Shown: positions 23,948-35,175 of the stretch, piece by piece
Layout of the letters: each line of letters starts with the position of its first letter
Position numbering within the stretch: the stretch's first letter is position 1
Origin: Mimachlamys varia
Lineage: Eukaryota; Mollusca; Bivalvia; Pectinida; Pectinidae
Length of the DNA stretch: 64,000 nt
NCBI GenBank assembly: GCA_947623455.1
Contig: OX392527.1
Location: 54,914,401 to 54,978,400 of the forward strand
Direction of reading: 5' to 3'
The notes under the pieces: model-generated
Told to the model about the DNA's origin: nothing
Seen by the model: the letters and a program-made list of their open reading frames with translations, nothing else
Database searches by the model: none
Program-made: the position numbers and the translations under genes

Positions 23948-24570
23948 AGCGCCAAAACTACGAGTAGTTTTGGCGTCTATTGCTGCCACTATTCTGTGAC
24001 CTTTTGACCCATGTCATTTTTTCCCCTCCCGCTCCGGAAAAGCTTGAATAACTACCAATCGCATGATATATGAACAATTTGAAAGCCTGAACATTAAAGG
24101 AAATGATGTTCCCATGGTTTTGTTGATAATTATGATGACTTTAATAATCTATATGCAATTTGTAACAAAGAAATCAATTTTTCACTCCCACAGCTCATTT
24201 AAATATTACGTCTCTGCTCTTAGTTTGACCCATCTGACCTCTCGGTGTATAGCTACACACACCATGTATATGTATAACCTCGAGCTCTCGCGATCGGTGC
24301 TATATATACACTCGTATGTACGGATCGTGGTATGTCCCAGACACACCGCTAACAGGTGCGTGTGTACTGTCATGCAATTTGTATTAAACTTTGATTATAT
24401 AATCGCTTCATAGCCAACAGTCCTGGTTTTGATTTGATTTCTGACCGACGGCCATCTTGGACATTTAGCTCACAGAATACCATCTTTCAGTTGATAATGC
24501 CTTTTCTTAAGAAGAAAAAAGAAAGGAAAAAATCCAACTTTTTAAAAACAAATGAAGATAGTCTATGGTG
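23948..24570 (+). repeat. Dispersed repeat, copy B, continuous form
   Basis: 23948-24430 matches 17965-18405 and 24445-24570 matches 20525-20650. Here the two blocks are adjacent, whereas in copy A they are 2.1 kb apart, so copy A has gained or this copy has lost the intervening DNA. Confidence 0.75.
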
Positions 24571-24603
24571 GGTACCAAGATCCTTCTGGGACCTATCGTT
24601 TAA

Positions 24604-26365
24604 AGGGGCATCCCGCGAAAGCCTGAATGCCAGTTCTTGGATGAACATGGTGTCTGCACCACTTATTATATTTTCTTGCTATTCCAGTATTCAAAGTCCG
24701 CTCAAAATGTCTACATTGACCACTTGCAAAATCGCATTCCTCGGGAAAGCCCCGATAAAAATAGCGGTGATGACGCAACGTGACAAGCTTGTTGCAAGTC
24801 GCTTGACATGTTTGATGGGGGAGGCCATACGAGAGGGGACGCGTAATGTATAAGGCTGATGAAACGAAGACAAAGTTATTGAATCACATTCATACTAATA
24901 ATCAGACATTAATTGCACAATTACAGATATTCAAATAAAGAAATATTTGTCTGCACATCGGCATCATTTATCGACACCAGGAATTATGTATATAATATAT
25001 ATATACCTGAGTGAGACCGGTACACATGGGTACGGAATAAAGCCATGGTACAAACCTTAATTTATGTAAAAGATAATATTCACAAACCCAACTTTTCAGG
25101 TGATTTCATAAAATGTATGTAGCATGCATTGGAAAGTACGAAAATAAAATGACATGAAATGTTTCCGATTTTATTTACAACTCAATATTTTGAGGATTTT
25201 TTTTTCAAACTATCTATAGATATATACCATGTCATTTAAAATCTATCCAACTTTCAGCGTCTTCACACGTTAATACGTATCACGGAATGCGAATATTAAG
25301 TCCATACACTCATATAACGCACCATACCCTAAGCATGACTACATGTATATCTCATTTGGGACTGTTGAAACACTTATAACTACCCGTTATGAATATGGTT
25401 TGATAATTCCGCTTTCTTTTTACATTTTTTTTGTCCTCTTGTAAAGGGACGTTGACCTTTTAAAAAAAGCCTGCAGGAATGCAATATACATATATCATAT
25501 GTATATGTTGTATAACTTTGGTTTTTTTTTCTCTCTCGTTATGTATATATTTTCGGATCAAATTCAATACCGGTGTCGCAACCCAATGATATTTGTACCT
25601 TCACTAATTTATAGATTAAGTATGAATATCACCTTTTTTTACGCGTGAAAAACATATTTTTTATACCTTTTGTCCAATTTGAAGCCATATGTACCTCGGT
25701 TGCACGTCCCGTTCTACAACGTAATCAAACGACTTTTTCTGTTACGGTATATATTGTATTTGAAAAGGTCTTTCTATCCAGCAATAACATTAAATCATAC
25801 TGTTTCACTGGAACATGAAGTATTATAAAGGGAATATTATAAAACACACTCTTAAGTTTAAAATTACACACGCATTTTATGCTACAGAAGACTGAGACAG
25901 TTTCCCCTTGGGTAGCCCCAAAACCAAATCAAAGCTTATTTGTGCATGTTACCGTTACGCAGAAGAAATATGAAACATACACACAATAGAGCAGGTAGTT
26001 TCTCCTTTGAATACTTCCCATCTCTCAATATGATTCCGTAACGCAGTCTTGCGTTATATTTTGACCGTTCGGCAACTTTTCGCTTAGTAGTTAGGCCTTA
26101 TAGCGATGTAACGGTAATACCAGATAGAGTGTTTACAATGGAAACGACGCTCGCTGCGCATGCGTTGGTAGATGGAAATCCCAAGCCGGGCGTCTACATG
26201 GCTAGACCGTTTTGAATTTCACTAGTTATTTTGAAATTATTTATTTTATGAACACATATCAGCAAAATCCGATCGTCGTAGTCCATAAGAATACCAACTC
26301 GATATGTGTATGTAATATTTTGAAAAAAAAATATGAAAAAAAGCTAACTTTCGCGGGATGCCCCT
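24604..26365. mobile_element. TTAA-target TIR element, 1762 bp
   Basis: Termini AGGGGCATCCCGCGAAAG (24604) and exact complement (26348-26365) are each flanked by TTAA (24600-24603 and 26366-26369). The interior is AT-rich with no transposase. Kolobok-like or piggyBac-like. Confidence 0.85.
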
Positions 26366-26823
26366 TTAATGTTCATACAGATATGTTTGACTTACTATGT
26401 ATGTGCATACGTTAGTGTCTCTGATGCACTGGACATTCTTTACCCGATGTCTTAAATGTTTATAAGACTTAAAGTTTATATATATGTTCTAAAGTTAATG
26501 TCGCATTTGGTTTTCTACAAACGACATTATATCTTAAATCTTTTATGAGATATACATGTACATATGTATGATATAGATTGAAATGAAACGAAATGTTTAA
26601 ATTGCTGCATTACATCCGTTTTCATTAATCGTACTTTTAGGAGGTTGGTATGATATGTCTACTTTATAATGCGAACTGTTATTACCTTACAAACAAACAT
26701 TTTATTATAAAAAAAACCAGTATATGTCGTTTCAACTTTGATCTGCCATTGCTCCCGTAATTAATCCTAATCTTGCATTTCCAACTGGATCTCAGGTGAG
26801 ATTTTTTGCTTAAATTGTTTTAA

Positions 26824-27793
26824 GGTCACTCGGTTCCTTTGTCAATATCCATGGGAATTTCATGAAATTTCACTCAAATGTTTACTAGTGTATTAAGAAC
26901 AAATATTTTTGTTGTTATTGGCCGAAAAACTGCAGAAATCTTTTTGGGGTGAAAAACTGATATTTTCAGGGAAAACACCAGAAAGAGCGAAATCAAGAAC
27001 TTACAATTTACGTTTTAATGTATTACAATCCTAACGTTATATATACATATAAAACAGCAAAGAAGTCAAATTTTTTACGTTTCGTATAACTTTTATTCAA
27101 CAAAACAAACAAGTATATGTATGTTTTTCATCAACATTTTCAAATATCAAAACATTGTGTGGATGAAAAACTGATTTTTTAAAGTTATGTTATGAAGAAA
27201 CAATCCTTATTTAACAAAGCATGAAAAATTGAACCAAAAAACATTATTTCACTTAAAATTTGGGGAAAATAATCAGAATTATTGTTTTTTTTTATTTCAA
27301 TTGCCTCCCCTTTCACTGCAACTGGACTTAATTGTAGGAGGTATAGATTTTCCCACATCACATAATGCGTTGAAAGTAGTGAGATACTAGGTTTATCGAT
27401 TGCTTTAGCCTGATTTGAATGTATCCACTCGCCTGGTTTCAGATTACACAGAAAATAGAAAACAGAATATATGTTTTACATAAACAGATTTCTGATAAAT
27501 GGGAATAACTCAAATACATTGGAGCTACTAATTACCTCCCCTATACCATACTATATTGTTTACACAACACGTTTACATAAGATCAGGTTGATATAGTCGA
27601 TAATTACGCAACCACCTTAACCTTCTAGCGTTTACATTGATTCTAGCAGACGCTTGGGTCTTTGCCGGGTTGCAAATTGCACGATTATCGGCGTGTTTAT
27701 GGTGAATTTCTTACCCAGGATAGGTATCAAATTTTATATCCGTCAAAGCGGCCATGTTTTTGCCAAGAACGATAACCAACGGACCGAGAGACC
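26824..27793. mobile_element. TTAA-target TIR element, 970 bp
   Basis: Termini GGTCACTCGGTTCC (26824) and GGACCGAGAGACC (ending 27793) are imperfect complements flanked by TTAA (26820-26823 and 27794-27797). No coding frame. Confidence 0.75.
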
Positions 27794-27797
27794 TTAA

Positions 27798-28686
27798 GTG
27801 TTGCAGGGAAGGTTTATGAAATAAAGCTTCATTTTGTGTCTAACAAACTAATACCGTTTATTTCAATGCATATATTAAAAGAAACACATTCGCTTCCCTG
27901 TAAATTGATCAATATTCATTTCAAAATTTAAAAAAAAAATGATATTTTAGCCAAATTGTAAAAGCACTGCACTAAATTGTACATGTACATTGAAAACAAC
28001 TCGTCACTCTAAACAATTTGCGTGTAAATTATGTTTACTCTTTATACTTACTAACCTAATCCCTATTCTGAAACCTTCTGATATCGAAACTTAGTAACCC
28101 ACACAACAAAATCACTTCAATAGCTGTTACAAAATACATACTTTTGTTAGAAGTTTTAGCGTTTCAGTACTTTCAGTACTTTGATTAATACAGGGCTTTA
28201 ATAGATATATACAGTGACCAGGGATCACTTTGGGGTGAGATTGCGGATTTTTACCCATATTTTTCCTGAAAATCTAATTAAGATTTCCAAATATTATTAC
28301 TTTATCTCATAGAAACTTTACTAATCTCATAAAATCCCTCAAATTCTCCCTCAGGTTTTAAGAGCCAGAATTATCCCTGAGTAACGAGCCAAAAGTCTTT
28401 CAATTTTTTTTTATTTTGCTATTATGATCTACAGTGTATATATTTGTATTTCCACCCTTTTTAAATGGATTTTCTTGACTTTGTTTATGGATAATTTTTT
28501 ATGAAGATGTGTGTATTTGTGGAGAATTGTTTCCTTTTTCATCTCATAATATTTACACTGTTTAACAGAATTCCATTGGGTGTGACAAAATAATTTATTT
28601 ACAACATCCTTTTTTTGTATGGCGTGCCTCCGTCACATGAAAATTAGTTGTGTAGACAATTCTGTATAGCTCCATAGATAAACAAC
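27798..28686. other. Gene-free spacer
   Basis: AT-rich, no repeat end or coding frame recognised. Confidence 0.45.
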
Positions 28687-29379
28687 CAGGGGCGTAGCTG
28701 CCATGTAAGCACATAAGCCCGTGCTTGCACATCATTTCCCCAAAGTTTGTGTATTAAAGTCGAGCAATTTCATAATGCGACTAATATTCTTAAGTCCACT
28801 GATAATGTTGATTCGTCAGATTAACAAAACAGGCTGCAGGAAGTTTGTAATTAGTATAATCATATGTCCTATGTGGTTTCAATCACATAACTGACCCATT
28901 CAGTGATGTCATACAACCAATGTCATGAAGATGGTATTACACAATGTCATAAAACCATTGTGACGCCATAGAAAATGACGTCTTTATGACCTTATATGAT
29001 TGTTTTGGATATTGACTTTTCGGTCAGTTCGAACAAAATGACAGCAAAATAATTGATGATGAGCCTGTTAAACTATGCGAAATTATGCTGAAGAAAATAA
29101 GCGAGCTTTCTAACTACAGCTGTGCAAAATCACATTACATAATACTTATTGACAGAGACGTGTATGTAACACAGATGACTTTTATGTCTCAGTTATTACT
29201 TACTAACGAGTAAATGACTTAAGAAACATAAGTATATTAATTTTGTTTTCAAGACATATTATCATCTTATTTTATTTTTACATTAATGATTTGTATGATA
29301 CGACCAAATGGCACCATTTGAAGCAACTGCTAATAAACGCTCGCAGGGCTTGCATATGGAACGCCAGAGCTGTCTTAGG

Positions 29380-29830
29380 TGATCAGATATGATTATATTC
29401 GGTGGTTATGTCTTTATATGCTGTAGTTATATTATTATATGCGGTGCTTTTTACTTTATATTCGGTGGTTATGTCTTTATATGCGATAGACACATCCTTA
29501 TATTCGGTAGATACTTCTTTATATTCGGTAGAAATAACCTTATATTCGGTAGATATGTCTTTATATGCGGTAGACATGTCCTTATATTCGGTAGTTGTGT
29601 CCTTATATTCGGTATTTATGTCTTTTTATTCGGTAGTTATGTCCTATAATCGGTAGATATGCCCTTTATGCGGTGCATTTCCCTTTAAATTCGGTAGTTA
29701 AAATGAAACTTTATATGGTGCAAACTTTCTTATATGCTGTGCAAACTTCTTTATATGTGGTGCAAACTTCTTTATATGCGGTGCAAACTTCTTTATACTA
29801 TATGCAAACGCCTGTATGATGATGATCAAA
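29380..29830 (+). repeat. 21-bp tandem array, forward
   Basis: About 20 copies of TCGGTAGATATGTCTTTATA+T, with variants GCGGTAGACATG and GCGGTGCAAACTTC toward the right. A 21-bp period keeps several frames open (for example YSVDMSL repeats), which should not be read as a gene. Confidence 0.9.
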
Positions 29831-29905
29831 ACCGGAATTTTTTGCGGGGATTAATCCAAAGCGACACCGCAAATGAAGCGTCAAAATAACCAAGATTGAA
29901 GCAAA

Positions 29906-30085
29906 ATGTACGGGATGGAAGGAATATTACGAAAACTAGGTTTAGATACTGTCATACCGGCTTTTCGTAGAGAGAAAATAACACCCGATTTGGTTTGTAA
30001 GATGTCGCCATATGAGTTTCAATGCTTAGGTTTCGGTTTTACAAGAAATGCTAGTACTATATTACACTCTTCCAAGTTCCATTAG
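29906..30085 (+). CDS. Short ORF resembling a SAM-like domain (59 aa)
   Basis: It starts 45 nt after GACACCG and 76 nt after the GATCA that ends the array block. The peptide has the pattern of a sterile-alpha-motif fold: GILRKLGLDTVIPAFRREKI, then a DLV..MSPYEFQCLG segment, matching the usual Leu/Phe spacing and the final LG. It loses similarity after about residue 44 and stops at 30085, so it is probably truncated. Its position relative to the array equals that of the 34433-34627 ORF. Confidence 0.4.
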   Translation: MYGMEGILRKLGLDTVIPAFRREKITPDLVCKMSPYEFQCLGFGFTRNASTILHSSKFH

Positions 30086-30233
30086 CATAATTTACGACTG
30101 TTGGGGTAGTTTGGGGGACATTATAGTAACGGCCGCCGTTACAATTAGTACTTGTTTTCAATGTTTTTACAATACATTAAAAACTTTTTTCAACCACAAT
30201 TGTTGGAATAGTTTTCTTTTGTTAATAATATAT

Positions 30234-30500
30234 AACAAGAGGCACATGGGCTTTAACGATCACCTGAGTTAGAAAATAAAATATTCACCGAGACCTTATG
30301 ATGAGTATTCGATTGCAGAATATTTTCAAGTTTTTAGTAAATGTGACGCCTTTTAGCCCTGTCACTCGGGACTCATGGGGGGTCAGTCAGTGGCAATATG
30401 TGTAAAGCCATAGCCATTCATATCGATCATTCTAACCAAGTTTTCTTATGGCAATTGAACAAAATAATGCTCAAAAATGTGTTTTCCCTATATGAACTAT
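30234..30500 (+). repeat. AAGAGGCCC-family repeat, left part (interrupted)
   Basis: It begins AACAAGAGGCACATGGG and contains GGGGTCAGTCAGTGGCAATA, both close to 50345-50540. The body stops at CTATATGAACTAT and resumes at 32853 (ACTATAGCAAAATTTACC), matching the uninterrupted paralogue at about 50955-50980. Confidence 0.75.
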
Positions 30501-30874
30501 CATAGGCGGATCCAGGATTTTGGGTTAGAGGGGGCGTACTTTTTTTCTTAAATGAACTTTTAGTATAAACAGTATTTTATATTCCAAAATTTTGACACAG
30601 TTGTTCAAAATAATAAAGTTCATTTTTGCATATTGGACATTGGAAAACAAGCTGAAAGCTTATATAAATTCCTCTCCCCGGGAAAATTACAAGCAATGTT
30701 ATGATTGGTCGAACACAGTTTTGTGTGTGGAGTGTTCGGCGTCCCATCCATATTGAGTTCACAACAACATTATAAGATGCATCTTTGTTGTTCACACGAA
30801 GAGTGTTCGAGATTTTTTACACGCACCGTATACTAGAGTATCACGTGATTTACGCGCATTAAACCAGTACGAAC

Positions 30875-31543
30875 CATAGGGACCTGAGACTTTGTTACAG
30901 CTAGTTTTGTACATTAACTAGGGTGTTTAGAGTAATTTTACACTTTTGGGGGGTTTAGATAAATTTTCTATAAAAATGTCCCTCTCAATGGTCATAAATG
31001 TTAAAGGGTGGAAAGCTTTAAAAACATCCTAAATGCACGTCAAATGTATTCTCTTTCCGTAAATATAATCTCGATTTCCTAAAAAAAACACGCAAAAATT
31101 AATTAGATCCTTTGTTAAGAGGAAGACCGCCATCCATTGACAGCGAAAGGCTAGCACGTGCAATGACGTCAAAACTCATTGCTATGCAGAAAGTGGCACG
31201 ATAGCTAACGAAAGACACGGACATTTTGCGTGATTTTTTTGGGGGAAATCAAGATTATTTCTGCGGATGGAGTGTACATTTGGCGTGCATTTAGAGGTTT
31301 TTAAAATTAAAATCATCCATCTTTCCAACGGTACCAAGCAATTTTTCGTACTTCTTCTAGAAATGTGATTTTTGATGTAAAAATGTAGATTGGGTCGATT
31401 TTTCGAGCTGGAAAGCGTTCCACCCTTTAGCCTTTATGACCATTGAGGGGGCATTTTTATCGAAATTTGATCTAAACCCCCAAAATGTGTAATATTACTC
31501 TAAAGGTTCAAAACTAGCTGTAACAAATTCACATGTCCCTGTG
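30875..31543. mobile_element. hAT-type MITE with long inverted arms, 669 bp
   Basis: Ends CATAGGGACCTG and CATGTCCCTGTG lead into arms of about 170 bp (TTTGTTACAGCTAGTTTTG, AATGGTCATAAA, AAAGGGTGGAA are shared in inverse). The 8-bp duplication GTACGAAC flanks both ends (30867-30874 and 31544-31551). Confidence 0.88.
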
Positions 31544-31629
31544 GTACGAACAAGTTCATTGCTCATCCCTGTATTGTGTGTATAAATTTTATTAAAATCC
31601 ACTAACCGGTTCCCTTGCAGATGTTTTTC

Positions 31630-32526
31630 TAAATTTCATTCTGGTCATGAATCGGTTGAAGATGCCCTTTACTCGGAAAGACTTTGGTCTGCGGTTCCCA
31701 ACAAATTGAACGTCAATAAAATCATTAAGAAAGACTCGCGTTATACGGTCAGAAATGACAATCTTGGGTTTAGCATCTGTTCATTTCTTTCAGAAGAAAA
31801 ATCTCAAGGTCAGGAAAATAAGTGCTCGTTGTATCCCACATTTACTCACTGACGAGACGAACAGAAACGTACACGGGTACAAATGGCTCAGAGACTGCTG
31901 AAAAAGAACCTAAACTATCAGAAAAGGGGCATTTGCTAGTCTCATACTGGGTGATGAGACATTGGTGCATTTTTATGAGCCTCAGAGGAAAGTTGACAAT
32001 AGGATTTGGGCTTTTAAACATGCCAAAATGCCCAGTATTGCTAAACGAACAGCAACAGCAAAGAAGGTGTTATACACAATATTCTTTAGAAATTGTGGAC
32101 AAGTCATGCAAATTGCTGTTCGAAACGGTAGGATGTATCTGGAAGCTTCAATAAGAATGAAGTTCTGTCCAGTTGTTACATGGTAATGCCCAAGCCCACA
32201 AATCGGCAACTACCGTTTTTCTAAGTCCGAAAAGGTCAATGGCTTATACCACACCCTCCAATCAGCCCAGCCCTTGCCCCGTGTGATTGTTTTCCTCTTT
32301 CCGAAGCTAAAAAACCCCAAATATCTGATAGGAGATATAGTTCAAGAAGTGAGCTGGAATCTGCAGTTTACCCGTTTCTGATTAGTGTACCCAAAGAATT
32401 GGATTCTTACTGTGTCTTCAAGTTAAAGGTGAATATTTTTTAAGGCAACTAGAAAAATGCATTCGAATTTTGATAAGTGTTTCTGAGAAACTATGTCATT
32501 TGGAAAAGTTTTCGAACACCCCCTCG
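31630..32526 (+). pseudogene. Degraded mariner remnant
   Basis: Broken frames on the + strand match mariner transposase: a GHESVEDALYSERLW-like segment, a DSRYTVR segment, then VHFYEPQRKVDNRIWAFKHA, which parallels the WVYYFEPKRKVANRIWATKN region of the 5669-6574 copy. The 3' end CGAACACCCCCTCG (to 32526) followed by TA resembles the mariner terminus at 5426. The 5' end is missing and several frameshifts are present. Confidence 0.8.
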
Positions 32527-32852
32527 TATATCATCGTGTGATCGATATCAGCCAAATTGTGAGGAGAAAGAAACATGGAAGAGGTGGGTGGGGGGGTTAG
32601 TTAATTGTTAGACGTACATTATATATTACGTTCAACTACACTGTAATATATAGGAATTATAAACTGAATAAATCTTATTTGGGGCGTAGCCCCGATTTTT
32701 TATAAATATTGCTACCAAATTAATGGTTCGCAATGCTATCTGATGATGAAATTCTTAGTTTTAATTCTTGGAAAAATTGGTCACTTGACAAGTTTTTGGG
32801 GGATGGGGGGGGGGGGGGGCGCCGGCTGCGCCCCCCTCTGGATCCGCCTATG

Positions 32853-33000
32853 ACTATAGCAAAATTTACCCCTTCCCAGGGGAGACGCATGATCCTAGGG
32901 TCATGAAATTCACAATCCATATGATAATCTTCTACAATTGGCACTACCAATAATTAAACCATCACCCATACTCATGGCTTATCATCGTAAAAATATTTCA
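32853..33000 (+). repeat. AAGAGGCCC-family repeat, right part
   Basis: It continues the family sequence interrupted at 30500: AAATTTACCCCTTCCCAGGG, then AGGGTCATGAAATTCACAA, as at 50985-51035. Confidence 0.7.
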
Positions 33001-34432
33001 CTTTTAACATGCTGACTATTGTAACTGTCAATATAGTTTATACAAAAAATGTATGCCTGTTAAGGATACGAGAGAGAAAATAGTGACACAAAAAATGTGT
33101 TTTTTAAAAAAAACAAAACAAAACATAACGAAACCTATAACCCCAATAACTCATTAATTTTATAAACTTCAGTTTGTATAGCCTATGTTTGGCTTCCTCA
33201 TTATCAAGCGACCTAATGTATGTACGCAAATACCAATGAAGGACAAGGTTAGAATACCTATCATTAACATTCCTCTCATCCCTTCCAAATATGTACCGAC
33301 ATATTTATAGTAAACCATTCTACCTGAATTTTTTGAGAAAATCAATTATCCTTTACTATCCATATATCTATTTACCCTCACAGACAAAAAAATGGGACAA
33401 GGCATATGTACATATTGACTATAGATACATGTAGAACATATTACAACTCACAATATCCAGGCCAATTTTATGAGGCAATATAGTTATATGAATGTACTTG
33501 GGCTAAACCCTTAAATTTATGACATCATGGCATCACTAAACAAGCCTGAATTCATCCCATTTTTGCATAGTACTACTAAAACTTTAAATGTGTTTTTAGT
33601 TAAATTGTTTAATAAACATGTTTCTGACTATTTCTTAGTGTTTAGTTGATGTCAATTAAAATTCTAGCCTTGAAATAAAAATGTATCATATATGATACAC
33701 GACTCCCCTAATGCCCCATGTTTCATATATGAGACGTCATAAAAAATATACAAAAACATATTTTTAATGGTAATTCTTTCACAACACTTCGGTCCAAGCA
33801 AGGAATTCAAATATTAGAATTCTTAAAAGATTCCTTCAAGGTCCGCGCACTAGAGGGTTAAACGCGAATTCTCAAAATTCACTGTTTTTTACCCAAACAT
33901 AGGTGATCCTGATAACAAACTACTTCCAAACCCTGCATAGGTGTTGATTAGGTTAATAGTATAAATAACCTCACCAAGTTTCAATTCAATCGGATAACAT
34001 TAACACTGTCAAAAGTGGACTTAAACGCAAATGTTGACGCCGCTGTCGTATCAACTGCCTCATATCGCGATAAACCGGTTTCGATAATATAGCTCAGCTG
34101 TACGGATTGGCAGGAACCGCCAAAACACATCCAAGTGTGAGCTGCAGACCACTCGGTTCAGTATGAGTTAGACTCCGGCTCAGAGCGATGTCTGCTGGGT
34201 GTGACGGCTCAGTGGTTTTCCCGTGTGGTTTTCCTCCACTATAGACAACAGCACTTATTAACATCTAATACTAATTGCATGGTGTCCAAGGCGCAGTTAA
34301 AACCGGAACAAGGACGTTTAAGCAACAAACTAGACTAGATGGACGGACACCGCGCCATGGATTAAGCTCATCAGACATTCGGTTCAGGTGAGCTAAAAAC
34401 GTAACAAACTAGAACTGTAAGCCGATGGCCGA
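33001..34432. other. Gene-free stretch
   Basis: AT-rich to about 34080, then a less AT-rich part (34080-34400) ending TTCAGGTGAGCTAAAAAC, the end phrase of the AAGAGGCCC-type family. No coding block recognised. Confidence 0.45.
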
Positions 34433-34627
34433 CTAATTTTCTCGGAAACGAATCCTATCTCCGATGGTAGATACACCTAAATGTCCCAGTTCGGAGTCTG
34501 TTAGTGACACACATATGTCGAAACTGTCAACGTTGTTTTCAGCGAAATTATGGTGCAAGGCACCCAGAGAAAGTTCTTCTAAAATATCGCGGATTACAAC
34601 AGAGGCTGACTTGTCTCGTTCAGACAT
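34433..34627 (-). CDS. Short ORF resembling a SAM domain (64 aa)
   Basis: It starts with ATG 37 nt after the GGATTAATCC phrase that follows the reverse 21-bp array. The peptide shows a convincing SAM pattern: VIRDILEELSLGALHHNFAE, an NVDSFDICVSLTDSELGHLGV centre and IGDRIRF at the end, so nearly the whole ~60-residue fold is covered. SAM domains mediate protein oligomerisation. It could be the N-terminal exon of a longer transposon protein now lost, or a captured host exon. Confidence 0.5.
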   Translation of the reverse strand: MSERDKSASVVIRDILEELSLGALHHNFAENNVDSFDICVSLTDSELGHLGVSTIGDRIRFREN

Positions 34628-34689
34628 TATGGCGCTTTTTTTAACGGTGTCGATGTAGGATTAATCCACTCAAAATTTTCCGAGTTTGA

Positions 34690-35110
34690 TCATCATCATA
34701 CAGGCGTTTGCACATAGTATAAAGAAGTTTGCACCGCATATAAAGAAGTTTGCACAGCATATAAGAAAGTTTGCACCGAATATAAAGTTTCATTTTAACT
34801 ACCGAATATAAAGGGAAACGCACCGCATATAAGGGCATATCTACCGAATATAAGGACATAACTACCGAATATAAAGACATAAATACCGAATATAAGGACA
34901 CAACTACCGAATATAAGGACATGTCTACCGCATATAAAGACATATCTACCGAATATAAGGTTATTCTACCGAATATAAAGAAGTATCTACCGAATATAAG
35001 GACATGTCTACCGCATATAAAGACATAACCACCGAATATAAAGTAAAAAGCACCGCATATAATGATATAACTACAGAATATAAAGACATAACCACCGAAT
35101 ATAATCATAT
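34690..35110 (-). repeat. 21-bp tandem array, reverse
   Basis: The same monomer as 29380-29830, on the opposite strand (TACCGAATATAAAGACATAAC), including the same minor variants in the same order relative to the neighbouring ORF. Confidence 0.9.
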
Positions 35111-35175
35111 TTGATCACCTAAGACAGCTCTGGCGTCCATACTTGCACATTGAAACACCTCCAGCTACGCCCCTG

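Larger units (their letters stand above)
30501..32852. mobile_element. TIR element with CATAGGCGGATCCAG ends and ACTAT duplication
   Basis: CATAGGCGGATCCAG (30501-30515) and its exact complement (32838-32852) are flanked by ACTAT (30496-30500 and 32853-32857). The related sequence near 50955 has a single ACTAT at this point, confirming the boundaries. G-rich and C-rich tracts lie just inside the ends. A hAT-type MITE and a mariner remnant are nested within. Confidence 0.8.
28687..35175. mobile_element. Composite 6.5-kb region with CAGGGGCGTAGCTG inverted ends
   Basis: CAGGGGCGTAGCTG at 28687-28700 is the exact complement of 35162-35175, and ACAAC abuts both ends (28682-28686 and 35176-35180). 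The arms also share TGG(A)ACGCCAGAGCTGTC and TTAGGTGATCA, a 21-bp array, TGATGATGATCA, GGATTAATCC and a GACACCG phrase leading into a SAM-like ORF. The left arm has about 600 extra bp next to its end. CAGGGGCG-type ends occur in hAT elements, but the flanking match is 5 bp and not 8, so the superfamily is unresolved. Either this is one element with long inverted arms, or two partial copies that face each other. Confidence 0.55.

Noticed and set aside
24434..24853. 139-codon + strand ORF
   Set aside because: It runs across the boundary of a dispersed repeat and a TTAA element, so it cannot be one ancestral coding sequence.
29389..29656. Overlapping ORFs of YSVDMSL/IFGRYV-type repeats
   Set aside because: The 21-bp tandem array is a multiple of three, so several frames stay open by arithmetic.
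28687..35175. Calling the composite a hAT element from its CAGGGGCG ends
   Set aside because: The flanking match is 5 bp, not the 8 bp made by hAT transposases, and no hAT transposase is visible.
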